Shown: one piece after another, positions 22,971 through 35,165 of the stretch | Position numbering within the stretch: the first letter of the stretch is position 1 | Layout: every line of letters begins with the position of its first letter | Assembly (NCBI RefSeq): GCF_949987515.2 | Contig: NC_082695.1 | Span: 85,092,104 to 85,156,103 of the forward strand | Direction: 5' to 3' | Length of the DNA: 64,000 nt | Source of the DNA: Delphinus delphis | Lineage: Eukaryota > Chordata > Mammalia > Artiodactyla > Delphinidae | The notes under the pieces: generated by a model | Told to the model about the DNA's origin: nothing | Database searches by the model: none | Seen by the model: only the letters and a program-made list of their open reading frames with translations | Program-made: the position numbers and the translations under genes

Positions 22971-24140
22971 TATTTCAATTACGTCATCTTCTTTGTACTC
23001 CTACACCTGTTTGTTGTTCTTTTTCTGTCACTATTTATTAGTTCCTTACACCTAGAACTGAAAAGTTTATTTGGATTTTTATTTTCAGTTTTTTAAAAAT
23101 AGTTGGCAAGGAGAATATTGATTTGAAGTCTTAGAATTGATGTTTATTACATTAAGTGACATTTTGATGACTTCAGGAAATTTCCCCTGTGGGGTAGCTG
23201 AATCATATCTTGAAAGGAAAAGAACAATTAAGACAGATCTTCTCCTTTTGACTTTGTTAGAACTTGTTAAATGGAAATGCAGATCAATAGTTCCATTAAA
23301 GTTTTTTAGAAGCTTTATCTTGAGCATTTAAGCTATCGCTAAAATTTTTAAAATATTAAGGCCTATTAAATTCTTCCAGCCTTAGGTAAGAACTTTTTCT
23401 ATACACACAATTGAGTTAGCTGTTTGCCTGCCTTGGATTGCTTTAGGTACGATTTTCTCCATTTTCTCCTTGGGGTCCCTTGCACATAGGAAGGAACACT
23501 GAAGGCGCTGGAGGTCTGAGGCCTCACAGGTGGGCCTCTTGGATTCTAGCCATTTCTTCTAAGTTGACGGTGTCTCCCTGCAGCCAGGCGTCAGCTGGCT
23601 CCATTTCCTGGCTTCCTTTCTCTCTTATTCAGCTTGCCCACTGCCCTCGGGTGTGCAGGCCTGCTCTCTTTTTGTTCCTCCACAGCCCATGCGCCCCACC
23701 ACGCAGCCCCTCCTCCAGCAGGTGGTGGACGGACTCAGTCATTCCTTCAGCACCGATTCCCCGTGCATGTCCTTGGGGTACTGGTGGGGGAGACAGAAAA
23801 CTAAATCGTGATTATCGGACCGGGTGAAGCATTTCACGTTGGAAATATGCAAGTGGGGTGTAATCAGCACGTGGCAAGGAGGATGGCCGAGTCGTCTCAG
23901 AGTTGGGAGAGCCTGCTGCTGGGCAGTGCGGGGTTCCCCTGAACCAGCGGCCCAGCAACGAGGGGATTGGGCCCTGTCTTCCTGAGTGCAAGCGTCTCAG
24001 GACAGGCTCCTCGGTCCGGTGGGGATATGCTGGAGTTGGTGCTGGATAACGCAGCTCTGAAAGCAAGGCGTTTGAGTTCCCTTCTGCACAGTGTTTCACG
24101 TTGTAAGAAGTTGATATGAAGTTCAGCTTCCAGTATGAGA
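22971..24140. other. Anonymous sequence, GC rising after 23460
   Basis: AT-rich to about 23460, then GC-richer. Open frames at 23480-23827 (+, 115 codons) and 23812-24156 (-, 114 codons) are the main coding possibilities, but neither has a recognisable domain, initiation context or splice structure. I treat them as chance frames in GC-richer DNA. Confidence 0.4.
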
Positions 24141-24156
24141 AACCATTCTTCCCCAA

Positions 24157-24205
24157 AATGAAAGAAAGAAAGTAAGGAAGAAGGAAAGAAAAGTAAAAGA
24201 AAAGC
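24157..24205. repeat. Purine-rich simple tract (GAAA/GGAA)
   Basis: 'gaaagaaagaaagtaaggaagaagg...' is a near-pure A/G run of about 45 bp, capable of triplex formation. Confidence 0.85.
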
Positions 24206-24849
24206 CGATCAGCAATGTAGCCTTAAAGGGGTTTAGTTCCTTACATGAAAGCCATTCACAGGTAGGTGGCTTTGGCCAGCAGGGCTGACTCGTTCACGGC
24301 CACAGCCTGGCTCTCCTCTGCCCACCATTCCAGCACAGGCTCCGTCCCCAGAGACACCTGTGGCCCAGGGCACTTGCTGGGGCTTTAGCCAGGACGTCTT
24401 AGTTGCAGCCCGAAGGGGCAGGAAAGGAGTTAGGCAGGATGGGGCCTTTCTGCTGAGCCCGCTGTCTTTAAAGAGGCTTTCAGAGGTCCCACCTGGTCCA
24501 TCTCATGGGCCCGATTTTACTTTCACCCATTCACTGGCTCTAAGCAATGTTGGGAAGGTAGCTTTTTATGCCGGGAGCTCTGTGAGCTGCTGTTACCAAG
24601 AAGGAAAACGTAGAATGGACGCTGGAGTTGGCGCCAGGTAGCCTTTGCTGCAGAGTACGTTAAAGGATATGAAGTGGGCCAGTGTGATCAGATTTCCTCT
24701 TTTAATGGCTGCCTGCTCTGGAAGCTTCAGGGTGGTGCTTTTACCGGAAAGACTGGTTGGCGGCACGGTGACAAGGTAATCCAGGTGAGAACCCTACTCA
24801 CACACCTGCTGTCCCTTTCTGTGCTCCGTGCCTGTCCCTGTCCCTCCCT
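24206..24849. other. GC-richer anonymous sequence
   Basis: Contains a 93-codon + frame (24360-24641) of no recognisable family. Nothing else seen. Confidence 0.4.
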
Positions 24850-24866
24850 GGGGGGGGGGGGGGGGG
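24850..24866. repeat. G17 homopolymer run
   Basis: Seventeen consecutive G, preceded by a CCCTCCCTG pyrimidine stretch. It can fold as a G-quadruplex and is hard to sequence accurately. It lies inside a 156-codon + frame (24674-25144), whose reading therefore depends on the exact G count. Confidence 0.97.
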
Positions 24867-25480
24867 CTGCAGGCAGTCTCCTCCCGCCTCCTGGTCACAT
24901 TTTGCTTCAGTTGTTGCCCCATCTTTTGGTCTCTCTTCTGTCAGTACTGCTCTGCTGGCTCCTTCCTTTCACTATATCAACCTTGTTCAAGTCTCTTCCC
25001 ATTTATAAATCCTCATCTTCCGTGGTTCTCCCTTTCATTCAATTCCTTGTCTCCTCTCTTTTCTCTGACATGCTGTTTTTGAGAGGACAGTGTCCTCCGT
25101 CTATTTCTTCACCACTCACCGCTGCTTACCTCACCAAAACCTAATCCTCACGCTCAGGGTTCTGCGGGAACTCGGACTGGATCACTAGTGATCTCTCACC
25201 TGGTGCCCCGCTCCCTGACGTCATGCACGGGGACTTTCCTTTGCCTTGGCTTCTGCCCTACTCCCCGCTGTTCTCTGGCTACCTCTCAGCAGCCCCCAGC
25301 TATTCAGGACATACATTTTACCCAGAGATTTGTGATACACAGGTATAGGGAAGGTGTTCTGGAAATACCTTACCGTTTTTGGCTTGGTAAGTCTCAGGTG
25401 AGCGTCTTCACATGGGGTGATGATGCTTGAGCTCCAAGTATCTATATGCCAGGTACTTTCCTTAGGTTTCCTTAGAGAAC
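24867..25480. other. Pyrimidine-rich anonymous sequence
   Basis: T/C-rich on the + strand, with phrases such as 'cctcaccaaaacctaatcctcacg'. May include an old LINE tail but is not diagnostic. No gene called. Confidence 0.35.
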
Positions 25481-25484
25481 CCTC

Positions 25485-25645
25485 AGAAAAGGGTATGATT
25501 TCACCTGCTGCTTAGATGAAGATAGCGAGTGAGGCTCAGAGAGGTGAAGTACCTTTCCAGGAGCCCTGTTATGTGGTAAAGAAGAGATATTCGAACCCAC
25601 ATCTTTGTGATTATAGTATTCGTGTGCTTTACTTTTCCAAGGTGG
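25485..25645 (-). mobile_element. MIR-type SINE, antisense
   Basis: 'gtgaggctcagagaggtgaagtacctttccagg', 'gaacccacatctttgtgattat' and 'cgtgtgctttacttttcc' follow the reversed MIR order ('gaggcacagagaggttaagtaacttgccc...cgaacccagg...gtgctcttaacc'). Confidence 0.85.
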
Positions 25646-26685
25646 GTAAGAAATTTAATTTTTAAAAGATCAAGCTTGTGTTGATTTTGGCATTGTCTCT
25701 AGCTATAGGTGAGGGGGAAAAGTAACTTGAGAGAGTATCTAAACCAGGAGGATACTGCCTGTGGGTATAAAATATAATTTGTATTCAAGCTGATTTCAAA
25801 TATGATGAAATCATTGAAGTTATAGTAGGAAGAAAAGAACCTCTGGGGAAACTATGAAGAATGTTGTACCTTGCAGTTGATGTAGCTTTCGCTTAGAGCT
25901 TTTCCTTCCAGAACCCTCATTAATAATAACATGTTACTGCAGTTGAGTGGATTGTCCTTTTTTAAACTTAAGACCTTTTTAATATATATTTATACACATT
26001 ATATTTTTACATAATATATAAATACATATGGTATAGTTATATTTATATGTGTATATGTATAAATATGCATTTATTATCTATATAAATTATATGTATAAAT
26101 ATATATACACATATTTATTTCATATATGGACCATATATTTTTTTCCACAAAACTGTCATGTATTTTTACAGTAATATCTGAAAATTTGCCATTTTTGTTA
26201 ACTAGCATTAGAAGAGCCAGCACTGGGGTTGAGTGGAGAGAAAGTAAGAAAAACTTACAAGCCTAGGGAATAGAAGGCGCCTCGGGCTGCCATTTCACAG
26301 CTTACGTAAACCATATTTAATTTTTATGTAATACAACATACTCTTCCAAAGCCTGCCTCAGGAAACCTCCTTTTCTGAAGTGTAACTGGGGAAATTTCTA
26401 CCCTCCGCTGAGGTCATGCTACCCTGGCAGTGGTCCATGGGTGTGGAGCACCAGCTTTCAGCACACTTGCTGTTCCCTCAGATCAGGTGGGCATTTTAAA
26501 GCCACCAGAAGTATGAGGAAGGCGAGTAAATTTCATTCTAGCCATTACATTAAGACATTTCTAGGAGTCACATAGAACACCTCTGAACAGATTATGGAAC
26601 AGTGAACCCAAACGTGGTGTGCTTTTTAACCAGAAGAGGGAACAGCGCTGACGACCTCAGGAACCACGCAGGTGCCGAGGATACA
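25646..26685. other. Anonymous sequence with an AT-rich block
   Basis: An AT-rich, tatata/atgtat-type low-complexity block fills about 25975-26135. The rest is unremarkable. Confidence 0.5.
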
Positions 26686-26689
26686 GTTA

Positions 26690-26860
26690 GAAATGAGAGA
26701 GACCAGCTGCCTGTTCTTCAGAGAGCTAGCCTACATTCTGACACTGGGGAAGTAGCCAATAAATAGGTAAGGAAGTAAAAGGGAAGAGAATTTCCAATAA
26801 ACCAACAGGGTAATGAGTGAGATAGTGGTGGAGGAGTTATGTCCTGGCTTTTCCTGAAAA
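26690..26860 (-). mobile_element. L2 LINE 3' fragment, antisense
   Basis: 'gatacagttagaaatgagagagacc', 'ttcagagagctagcctacattctgac', 'ggggaagtagccaataaatagg' and 'gggtaatgagtgagatag' match the antisense L2 tail ('gatacagcagtgaacaaaacagac...ggagcttacattctagtgggg...acaataaac'). Confidence 0.75.
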
Positions 26861-27780
26861 ATCTGGCCCAAGTTTAACAACCTTTAGCGAATGTACTCTT
26901 CTCTCCTTGTTCAGCAGCAGTGCAGTAGAATGCTCGATTAACCCATACGGTGTAGGTGAAGCTCTGTACGGCAGCTTGCAGATTTAGGTCCCTGTGTCCC
27001 CTGACAATATGGGTATCATTGTTCCAGCTGATTTAGAAAGTATTTTCTAGTTCTGTTCTGTTTCTATTCCTTTGGGCTTTGTTGCAGGCATGACCCAGTT
27101 ATTTTATTTCTTAGCTACTTTATGCCTGGAGAATGGAGTGATTTGGGTGTGAAGAAATCTCTAACTCCTTTTTTGTTTTGTTTTGTTTGTACCTGTCCAC
27201 TCCTCTGAGCACTGGTTGGAACAATTTAAGGATAGAGGCCCTTGAGAACCTCCATCAAAGCTCTACTGTCAGCGTGTTCTCTGTATCAGCATTTCTATCA
27301 AAGTAATCCCAGACTGGATTGACAGTGCCACCTCCAGAAGGTCTTTACTTTGTCTCATCAGGAGGATTCGCTTCATATTACATAGTACAAACAAAATAGC
27401 AAATACTTCTGGACCACGGCATTGAGATAGAGGATGGTCCTGTGCATCAGCTAGACGTGCTGCCTCTTTCTCTCTCACAGGCCAGACTGCAGTTACAGGT
27501 GATAGACGGCTAAGAGATATGGGTGAAACACTCTTCAGCTTTTCTCAGACGTTAGGAGTAGTAAAACTAGCTGGTTGGCTCACAGGGCTGATAACAAGCT
27601 GCCTTCTTCCCAGGAGACACCGTCTAGTGTTGACAGTTGACCAGGCGGTTTTGGCTTTGACTGGTCTTAGGAATGAACACGATTTTTCTGCCTTTTCTGT
27701 TTTAATTGCTGTGGTTCGTAAATTCCTGTCATCCTGCTGAGGTGGAGGTGGTGACTTCCTAGATGCTTTCCTCTTCTGAG
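26861..27780. other. Anonymous sequence
   Basis: A (GTTTT)-type tract lies at about 27170-27190. Frames at 27269-27478 (-) and 27519-27740 (+) are not recognisable as proteins. Confidence 0.45.
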
Positions 27781-28380
27781 TGCAGAGCCGGGGGAGTCGT
27801 GCCTCCTATTGACCGTGAGCCTCGAGGGCTTCCCCTGAGAGCCGTCCCCAGTCTCTTGCTGTGTTCAGGGGTCTGTAGGAGGCAGCTAGGCGCCCCCGTC
27901 CCGCCAGCCCCCAGCCCACAGCCCTCTTCCTGATCTGGAGGCAGGAACCAGAACAACCCCTGCTTGTCCGGAACCCACCCTCACAGGTGTGCATCCGCTG
28001 CACGCGTCTGACCATATAGTTGCAGTGGGACAAACTCCCCCCCCAGCCCAGCCCTCTGGGCTATGATCTTCTTTCATTTCACCGTGTGTCTCACTATTGG
28101 AGGGGAAAGCAGTTCACTGAACACTGCTTGAGCCACTCTGGCTCGAGGTCCAGCATCGGCCCCCGTGGCAGGATGGACGGGAGCGTCACCGGTTCCTGGC
28201 GTCTGTGGGTGCACCTGTCAGTTGGGAAGTACCTCTGACTCCCTGTCCTGCCGCGCCTGACGTGATGGTGCCCGTGGTGGCAGAGGGGGGAGTACTGCTG
28301 CCCGCGAGCATCCGTGCTGAATGCTCACGATGAGGAAGTGCATTCCTGGCGGAGGAGGATGTTGGGTGAGTGTGCCTGTG
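27781..28380. promoter_or_regulatory. CpG-denser patch, weak CpG-island candidate
   Basis: By hand count about 29 CpG dinucleotides in 600 bp, far more than in the surrounding DNA, together with high GC. Six fall in 28141-28200 alone. No TATA box or exon is evident. Several overlapping open frames (27759-28238) are expected in GC-rich sequence. It may be a weak or orphan CpG island or simply the GC peak of this zone. Confidence 0.3.
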
Positions 28381-29339
28381 TCTTGAGCGAGGCTGGTGGT
28401 GGTTGTGTTTTGAGAAGGGGAGGGAAGGTATGTCCTGAGATGACCTTGGAGAGGTAGACTTGCAGTAGGAAGAGGAATGTGTGCGGCCCATGTTCAGTTA
28501 CTCTCGTGCCAAGTGCAGTGCCAGTCACACTGCGAACTGAAACTGTAGAACGAAGATGATACAGATCCCGCCGCCAGGAACAGGTACTATCAGCACAAAA
28601 CTAGTGATGTGCTGGGTGCAAGTACAGATCACACCGTGTCCTAGGAGTCCAGGTGCAGCTGAATCGATAGCAGGCTCTGTGGAGGTGATGGCAGAGAAGG
28701 GGGTTCTTGGCTGAGGGATCCATGTGAGAAAAATAGAGGCAGGAAGTTAGCACCTGATTAGGTATGTGTTTCTGGAAGCTTAATGGGTCCCGCTGTTATG
28801 TAAGGGGTTCTTCAGGAAGTCTGAAGGGAAAGGAAGGGAAAAATTGGTTACAAACTAGAGGAAGGAAACCCTTAGCCTTTGAGCATAAAACTTTGAACTC
28901 TGACTGACTGTCTCCGCGTCCTTCAGCACCTGTACAGTCACAGCACCCCTGCCTCTCAGACCCTCCCCTTTTCTCCCTGGGGCTCAGGAGAGCAGCATTT
29001 TATTTGCCAGGTTAAAACCTCCTCTTCTGCCTTCCTCTCCCCGTTGGTGGCACAGCTGGACTGTCTTTGTTTGCTGAGGTCTTTGGTGTCTCCACGCCTT
29101 CCTTGGAAGGCGGCCCTCTGGGCCCATCTGGGGAGTCCCTGAGGCACACCACCTGCCTGCTTGGCATCCGCCGCTTCCCTTTCCCAGCCCTGCTCCACAC
29201 CTGGCCTGTGCTTTGCCTGTAGCTTCCTGATGTCCAGTGTGACTTACTCAGGCAGGAGAGTTTGTGCCTCAGTTTCCAGCTGTCAGCAGAGTTTTTACCA
29301 GCCACCCCTCACTATTTGGTGAATAAACGATCTGAGTTA
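28381..29339. other. GC-richer anonymous sequence
   Basis: Some phrases around 28600-28760 recall antisense L2 but are too diverged to call. Open frames at 28956-29305 (-) show no domain. Confidence 0.4.
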
Positions 29340-29525
29340 TAATAAAAATAACTATCATTTCTTGAGCGGGAACCAAGGCCCACCTTACTGTATTAGGCCT
29401 GGGGTTGCATCTGGCTATCGTCCGCTGCATCTGGGCTGCAGTTCTTGGGCCTGGAAGAGAGGAGGTAACTGCTCAGAGCCACACGGCCATGGCGGTTACC
29501 TGGCGTTGACCCCCTCCTGACTTCA
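29340..29525 (-). mobile_element. MIR-type SINE, antisense
   Basis: 'aataactatcatttcttgagcgg', 'gaggtaactgctcagagccac' and 'ctggcgttgacccc' follow the reversed MIR landmarks. Diverged. Confidence 0.65.
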
Positions 29526-30204
29526 CCTCTCCTGGGCACAGCTCTTTCTCTAGGACCCCTTCCTGGAGAATTATTCATTCCCTTGCCTGGACTCCTTTTG
29601 TCTGTCACCCAGACTTTTTTTCTTAGAGCCTACCTCTGACTAAAGACTTAAATGCTAAGGGCTCCTTACTCAGGCCTTCAGGCATTGAACTAGAATCTCA
29701 CCTGGGGCTGCTGCTTCTGTGGTCCAGGATCTGCCTGTAGGAGTCCAGAGGACCCATCCTGTGCAGGATTGCCTTTTGTTCTGGCATTAACTCCTGAGTG
29801 AGTTGATTCACGAACCCACACGCCACACCTCTTCAAGGATACTTGACCTTATGTGCCATAGGGAGGCGTCTCACAGATTTCTTCTGGTTTGATGCTTCCT
29901 GGTAGTAGCCCATTGTTCCTGTCTTTTACCTTAAAATTAGCAGACCTCTCTGCCCTCAGCTGGCCCCTCTTAGCATCCTGTAGTTTACATCTGAAGCACA
30001 GTACCTCACAGGACAGTCTTCCTTACCCTCCAGTGCTTTAATAGGAGCCCTTAGCCATTCTGATCCAGGCCACGGCCCTCTTTCTCACAATACAGCAGTG
30101 ACTCAGTGGACCGTGTCTCCTGACATTCCACCACTATGGCCTTTCCCTTCCTCTCCTTCCCCTGCTCTCATGACCCGTAACACCAGGGATAATCGAACTG
30201 TATT
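29526..30204. other. Anonymous sequence
   Basis: C/T-rich + strand, no recognisable exon or repeat. Frames at 29393-29608 and 30103-30291 (-) are unremarkable. Confidence 0.4.
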
Positions 30205-30362
30205 CTTGGCCACCTGCACCAGAATCAACCAGAGACAGTCCTTGACGATGCACGTTCTTCCTCCCTTCCTGAACTGCTGTCGAGTAGACATCTAGATAAT
30301 ATCTGTTTTTAGCAAGTTCTCCAAGGATTCTTAGGCAGAGTGGAGTTTGAGAAACCTTTCTG
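30205..30362. mobile_element. MER5-like hAT-Charlie nonautonomous DNA transposon
   Basis: 'gccacctgcaccagaatcaacc', 'gacatctagataatatctg', 'tttttagcaagttctccaagg', 'gattcttaggcag' and 'agtttgagaaacc' follow the MER5 body and terminal-repeat sequence ('cacctgg..agaatc...tttaacaagttctccaggtgattctt...agtttgagaaccactg'). Old and diverged; the left edge is uncertain. Confidence 0.7.
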
Positions 30363-33300
30363 GTTGCGGTGTTCTGTGACCTGAAATCTAATAAGAGTTA
30401 CCATTTGGCTTTGAAATCCTAAGACCGTTCACAGCTCATCATTATTTACCATTGAAGGCTCTGGAGTCACTTTTTTTCTGCAGTTGGCAGTGCCCTGTTG
30501 TTGTGTTACCACATTTTATAAATTCAACTGCATGTGATATATATCCGAATACTCAGCACATGCACACAGACTAAACAGCAGGAGGATTTTTATTCTTCTC
30601 AGTTACTGCCGCTGCCCAGTCCCCCTTTACCCCCAGATGAGGTTTCCCTAAGAACTTCCTTGGTTTGCTTCTCCAGAAGGTTCTTCAAAACTGGATTTTG
30701 AACATCCCTTCTGGAAGAGGTCATTTTCTTGAGGATAATACTTGAATAGGATAATAGTTGAATAGAGTATAAAAGGTATCTTATTTCCACATATCCTTAA
30801 ACGTCATTAGAGAATAAAACCTGTAGTTCAGTACCTTGTCGTGTGTCGGTGTATATTCATGTAAATTGTCAATACATGGAGTATAGTCAGTATGTGGACG
30901 TTTGCAGGAATTTTACTTTTCAAGTGATTTTTTGTTTTTAAGAAAATAAGCTCTGTAGTATCTTCTTTTTTTGTGTGCTTTACTATCTTTCAAGAGTAGA
31001 TAGTGTGCTGGTAGTCATGATATAAACGTACTACTAATATGTTTTCATCCTCAAGAATGGAACAGTATAGAGAGAGTTACATACAAATTACCTGGAGACG
31101 GATCATTCATTGAGGCTTAGATTTCTTTTAAATCCAATATTGGGTGTGGTGGAACTATAATGGTTATTAGTACACGGAATATACTGATATCTTGCTTCTT
31201 ACAAGTATTGTTACATTAAAGCAATTAAAGTTAGATATCAATCATTTTTAATACTTAAACATTTCTCCTTTGTCAGGATGTTCAGAATGATGTACGTTGA
31301 TTGAAAGTTCTTGGTGTTTCTTAATACCAGAAATTCTAGAATATGCCTATTTTTGTTGAAGGGCATACTGATGTTTTTTTGTTGGGGTTTTAATTTTCTT
31401 CTTTGTGTAACTTTAAAAATTATTTCTTAAGGAAACTCATTACTTTCTTTAAAGAAGTGTGGCTCAGTATACAAGGAAATTACAGAAAGAGTACAAATGT
31501 TCCATGAATGGGGGCAATCGTGTTCTTTTGGTCCAGTCATGAGGCTTTTAATTCTACACTTGGGAATGTGTCCAGATACAAGGCTCAGTTGCACTTTACT
31601 AAGATGTGTATTATTTAAACCTGTGTGTTTGTGCCAATGTGCAGGGAGTTTTAGAAGGGCAGAGTACACCTTACAGTTTTATTACATTACATTAGATTCA
31701 TATTTTTAAACGTATTTTTTGTCAATCATAAAGCCATCTCCTTACACATGCTTTTAAGCACTAAATAAATAACTAGACATGTTTACCCTCCCATGACTGT
31801 ATGATGTCCTGAGTAGACCTGGAAAGAGTGACATTGTGAGGAAAGGGTATTACTACATTTTGAATTTTGACTTAGGATGTCAAGACATCAGTGCAGATTA
31901 GGTCATAGAAACTTCATTGTTTCTACGGTTTTGTTCTGTATAGTCTCCGTATATTTCTCATATTTTTACTGTCTTTACAGTCATTCTTTGAATTCATGTT
32001 TGACCTGCAATTTTTAAAAATTCCATTCAATTTTTCCTTGTTTAAAGAGCTTTTAAGAAATCTAGCTCAACATTATAGCTGCATACAACTGTATTCCTAA
32101 TGTTTTACAGGCATCTTTACACAGTCTATCCCATATTTTTGCTTTCTTTTCCCATAGGATAGCCTTGGTAAGGAGGGATAGCTAAGTTTGGTAGTTTCTG
32201 AGTTATTGCTTTAAATTTTGCTGTTTTCTTTTCATGTCTACTTTTTTGTCCAGACTGTTTTATCACCATTACTAGTCTTCAACATCATGTATTCTTTCTT
32301 CAGGTGATTACTCTTATTGGTGATTATATTTGTTGACTTTCTATCCCTATTCTTTCTAAATATTCAAACAGGTATATTCCAGCTCCTGTTTCCTCTCTAC
32401 CCAGGTGCTCCTTACAATACATGCTTCCATTTGTGTGCTTCATTCCATCCGCCATCCCAAGAATATATTTTGTTTGCTAAGATAGGAGTCTGGTAGGCCC
32501 TATTAAAAGTGCTGCTATAAGCAGTGGTTCCTGCTGTGTATCTCGTGGCCCTGAGTGGCTTGTGCAAAGTCCCGTGTGCTGTTGGGATCTGTTCAGGTTC
32601 CTCAGTTGGGACTGCGCTTCTCTGTGTCTGTGCAGCTTGTGTCACTGTGGCCTGGTTTTTCTTTTTTTCCTTTTTGAATATTTGCATCCTAACTTAAACT
32701 ACAGTGTTGAAAGTTCTTTCCAGGAAGATTTATAGCCTAATTGTTTTCGCCTATATAATAAGCTATTCAAAAATTTTTTTATTTTAATTCATGTCGTTTT
32801 TTTTTAATCTTATTGAAGGTTGCTTTGCATTACTCTGCTTTAGTTACTTTAATTCAGAATAATTGGCACTGAGCACTAATATTAAGCATATGACTAGTTT
32901 TTTGGGTTTTTTTTTCATAATACGCTGTAGATGCCGAGACTTCTTGCTCGGTGAGCCCATGACATGTTGGGCTATTTGTTTAGTTAAAACTAGATTGGTT
33001 GTTTCAGGTATTTTTGTCTGATTGTAAAATGTGCATCTGAGATGCTTTTATTTGTGATTTCAACTATTTCACAGTCATCGATAATTTTTTTTTCAATCTG
33101 ATTATTTAGGAGTTATTGCTTATTTTTAAGTGCTTCATAATTTCCACATTTCTGTTTCTGGTGTCATTAACTTCACTGTATTGAGTACATTCTCTGCAAA
33201 GATGGACTTGGGAAGGATAATAGATAATACTTACATTTTGGTTTTCTTTTTTAAAAGCAGGTAGTTTAAATGCTTGGCAAAGCATATTAAAACTTTTGAT

Positions 33301-33600
33301 AAAAATAACCAGGGCAATTTATTGTGTATTTAAGATATTTATACTTTTATATATCATGCTGATAAATGTAATGCAAGTTAAGTTGTAGCTTGGAAATTCT
33401 TTATTAATGTATTTATGAGATAATTTCATTGGGACACATCTGTATTCTTGAGGAAAACAATGTCTACTTTTTTGTCCAAAATGTTTTTTCACCAATTGCC
33501 ATTGCCCATTCAAAATTGTTAGATTAGTCACCATTGGACCATAATGTATCAATCAGCCCCCCTAGAGAAAGAGATCCAGTAGGATATGTATTTATCTCTG
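30363..33600. other. AT-rich anonymous sequence
   Basis: About 3.2 kb without a recognisable gene or clear repeat. Short frames (31427-31709, 32412-32687, 33319-33552) are not protein-like. It may hide old LINE pieces. Confidence 0.45.
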
Positions 33601-33845
33601 TGCGGAAACACACACTCTTTGTCTATCTGTCTCTCTGTCCATCTGTCTCTCCCTCCCTCCCCCTCTCTTCCTCCATCCCTCCCTCTCAGTTTATTACAAG
33701 GAATTGGTTTATGCAGTTTTGGGGCTGAAATCTGAAGGGCAGATGTGAAACTCTCCAGAAGAAGCTGAAGCTGTACTCCACAGGCCAGATGTATAGCGTG
33801 CATCCCCCATCTGTCTAAGGAGCTGAGATCCCCGCATGGGACCTA
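33601..33845. repeat. Pyrimidine tract within an unassigned interspersed repeat
   Basis: A CT-rich simple tract (33617-33688; ctgtctctctgtcc, ccctccctcc) sits beside 'agtttattacaaggaattggtttatgcag' and 'tggggctgaaatctgaagggcag'. This arrangement resembles a common mammalian interspersed repeat ('gagaaac..agtaggatat...tttattacaaggaattgg'), whose family I cannot name with confidence. Confidence 0.5.
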
Positions 33846-34436
33846 GTAATGTTTAAAAAATAACCTGTTGATGAATGAGTATATCAGGCTTATGTGTTTT
33901 ATAAATAGTTTTTATACTGTTTTCTCTTAGTTACCACATTTTGAGTCTTTGCTGCTTTATCTTCACTGGAAATTAACCCTTAGTTAAAGTAAGCTAAAGA
34001 GCTATATAAACAAACAAACAAACAAATCAATTCTAAACTTTTTATCATTTTAGATCATCTAAATTTAATTAATCACATCAAAATTACATGGGGTTAAAAA
34101 TGAAAACTATAATTTTCACCTTAGCACAAATTTGATTCTCTTAATTTTCAGCAGAAAGAGATATATTCTCTGAAAACATGCTAACAAAAGTATATATTAC
34201 TAGTCTATCTTTACTTTAAAAAAATATATATATATATAAAATGATTTATAGCGTTTTGTAGACCATAGCAGCCCAGAGAAGGAATTCTTTTATCCACAGT
34301 CTTCATGAGCTGTAACTACAAAATGTGATTTTATTTATAATATGACTTACAATCTACATAAACTCCTACACTGGAGGGAATGAGATTTGTGCTCAGAGAA
34401 TCCTGATATCTTGCTTAGATTCTTTTTTTTTTTCTT
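33846..34436. other. AT-rich anonymous sequence
   Basis: Contains a short (AAAC)n tract at about 34007-34026 and an A/T dinucleotide run near 34220-34240. Nothing else recognised. Confidence 0.5.
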
Positions 34437-34437
34437 T

Positions 34438-34505
34438 TTCCATTGCCTAGATCTATGCTAGAACAGTTTAATAAATATTTATTGAATTTCTGAATGGGTG
34501 TACAG
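34438..34505 (+). mobile_element. L2 LINE extreme 3' end, sense
   Basis: 'ttgcctagatctatgctagaacagtttaataaatatttattgaatttctgaatggg' matches the L2 terminus ('...ctagaacagtgcc...caataaatatttgttgaatgaatg'). Short. Confidence 0.6.
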
Positions 34506-34789
34506 ATCTCACTTCAGAGGGTAACAGCAGCTCCTTGAAGGAATAAGCCATGTTTTTCCATTTGTGTTTGTATATAATACCTCAAATGGTAAATATATGA
34601 TAGCCTCAGTAATGCCTGGAAAAGAAATCCTAATTTCCTGTTTTATTAAGTGTACAGTTTAGCTTGAATATTAAGTATTTAATATAGATTCAGAAAAAGA
34701 TTTCTAAGGTATTAGATAGATAGATAGAAATGTCAATTTCAGGGAAATTAAATTTAAAACTATTACGCTCTTCAGTCCTCTCTAAACAG

Positions 34790-35165
34790 GTGCTGGTTTA
34801 AAGAGCTTCTGTGGCCTGTGGCCCCAGTTGACCTCTTGAGTGTTACCTTGTACTGCTTCCTCCGCTCCCAGTTGGCTCCAGCTGTACTGAATTCCTTCCA
34901 TCTCCCCGACTGTGCCATGCTTTCCTGTGTCTCACATGACTAAATTCTGCTCATCTTGTAGATACCCGCTTCTCGGAAGCTGTCCCTGAGTTTCCCCAGG
35001 TGGATGAAGCGCCCCTCCAGGTGCCTGAGTGCTCCTTGAGTATCAGGTACTCACCTGTGTCAGAGCGCGTCCCCTCTGTTTGGAAATTGAGTTTCTTCCT
35101 GGACCCTACGTTCTTTAAGACACAAATGATTTCTCTTTCTCATTCATGTAACGTATGTTCTTACT
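34790..35165 (+). mobile_element. L2 LINE 3' region, sense
   Basis: 'ctgtactgaattccttcc', 'tgactaaattctgctcatc', 'cttctcggaagctgtccctgag', 'gtttggaaattgagtttc' and 'gaccctacgttctttaagacac' follow the L2 3' order ('...cctcagagaggccttccctgac...tagaatgtaagctccatgagg'). Confidence 0.65.

Noticed and set aside
24674..25144. 156-codon + frame
   Set aside because: Depends on the exact length of a G17 run, has no recognisable domain and overlaps another frame.
33601..33845. LTR or ERV end
   Set aside because: No TG...CA termini, polyadenylation signal or paired LTR is visible, so I leave the repeat unassigned.
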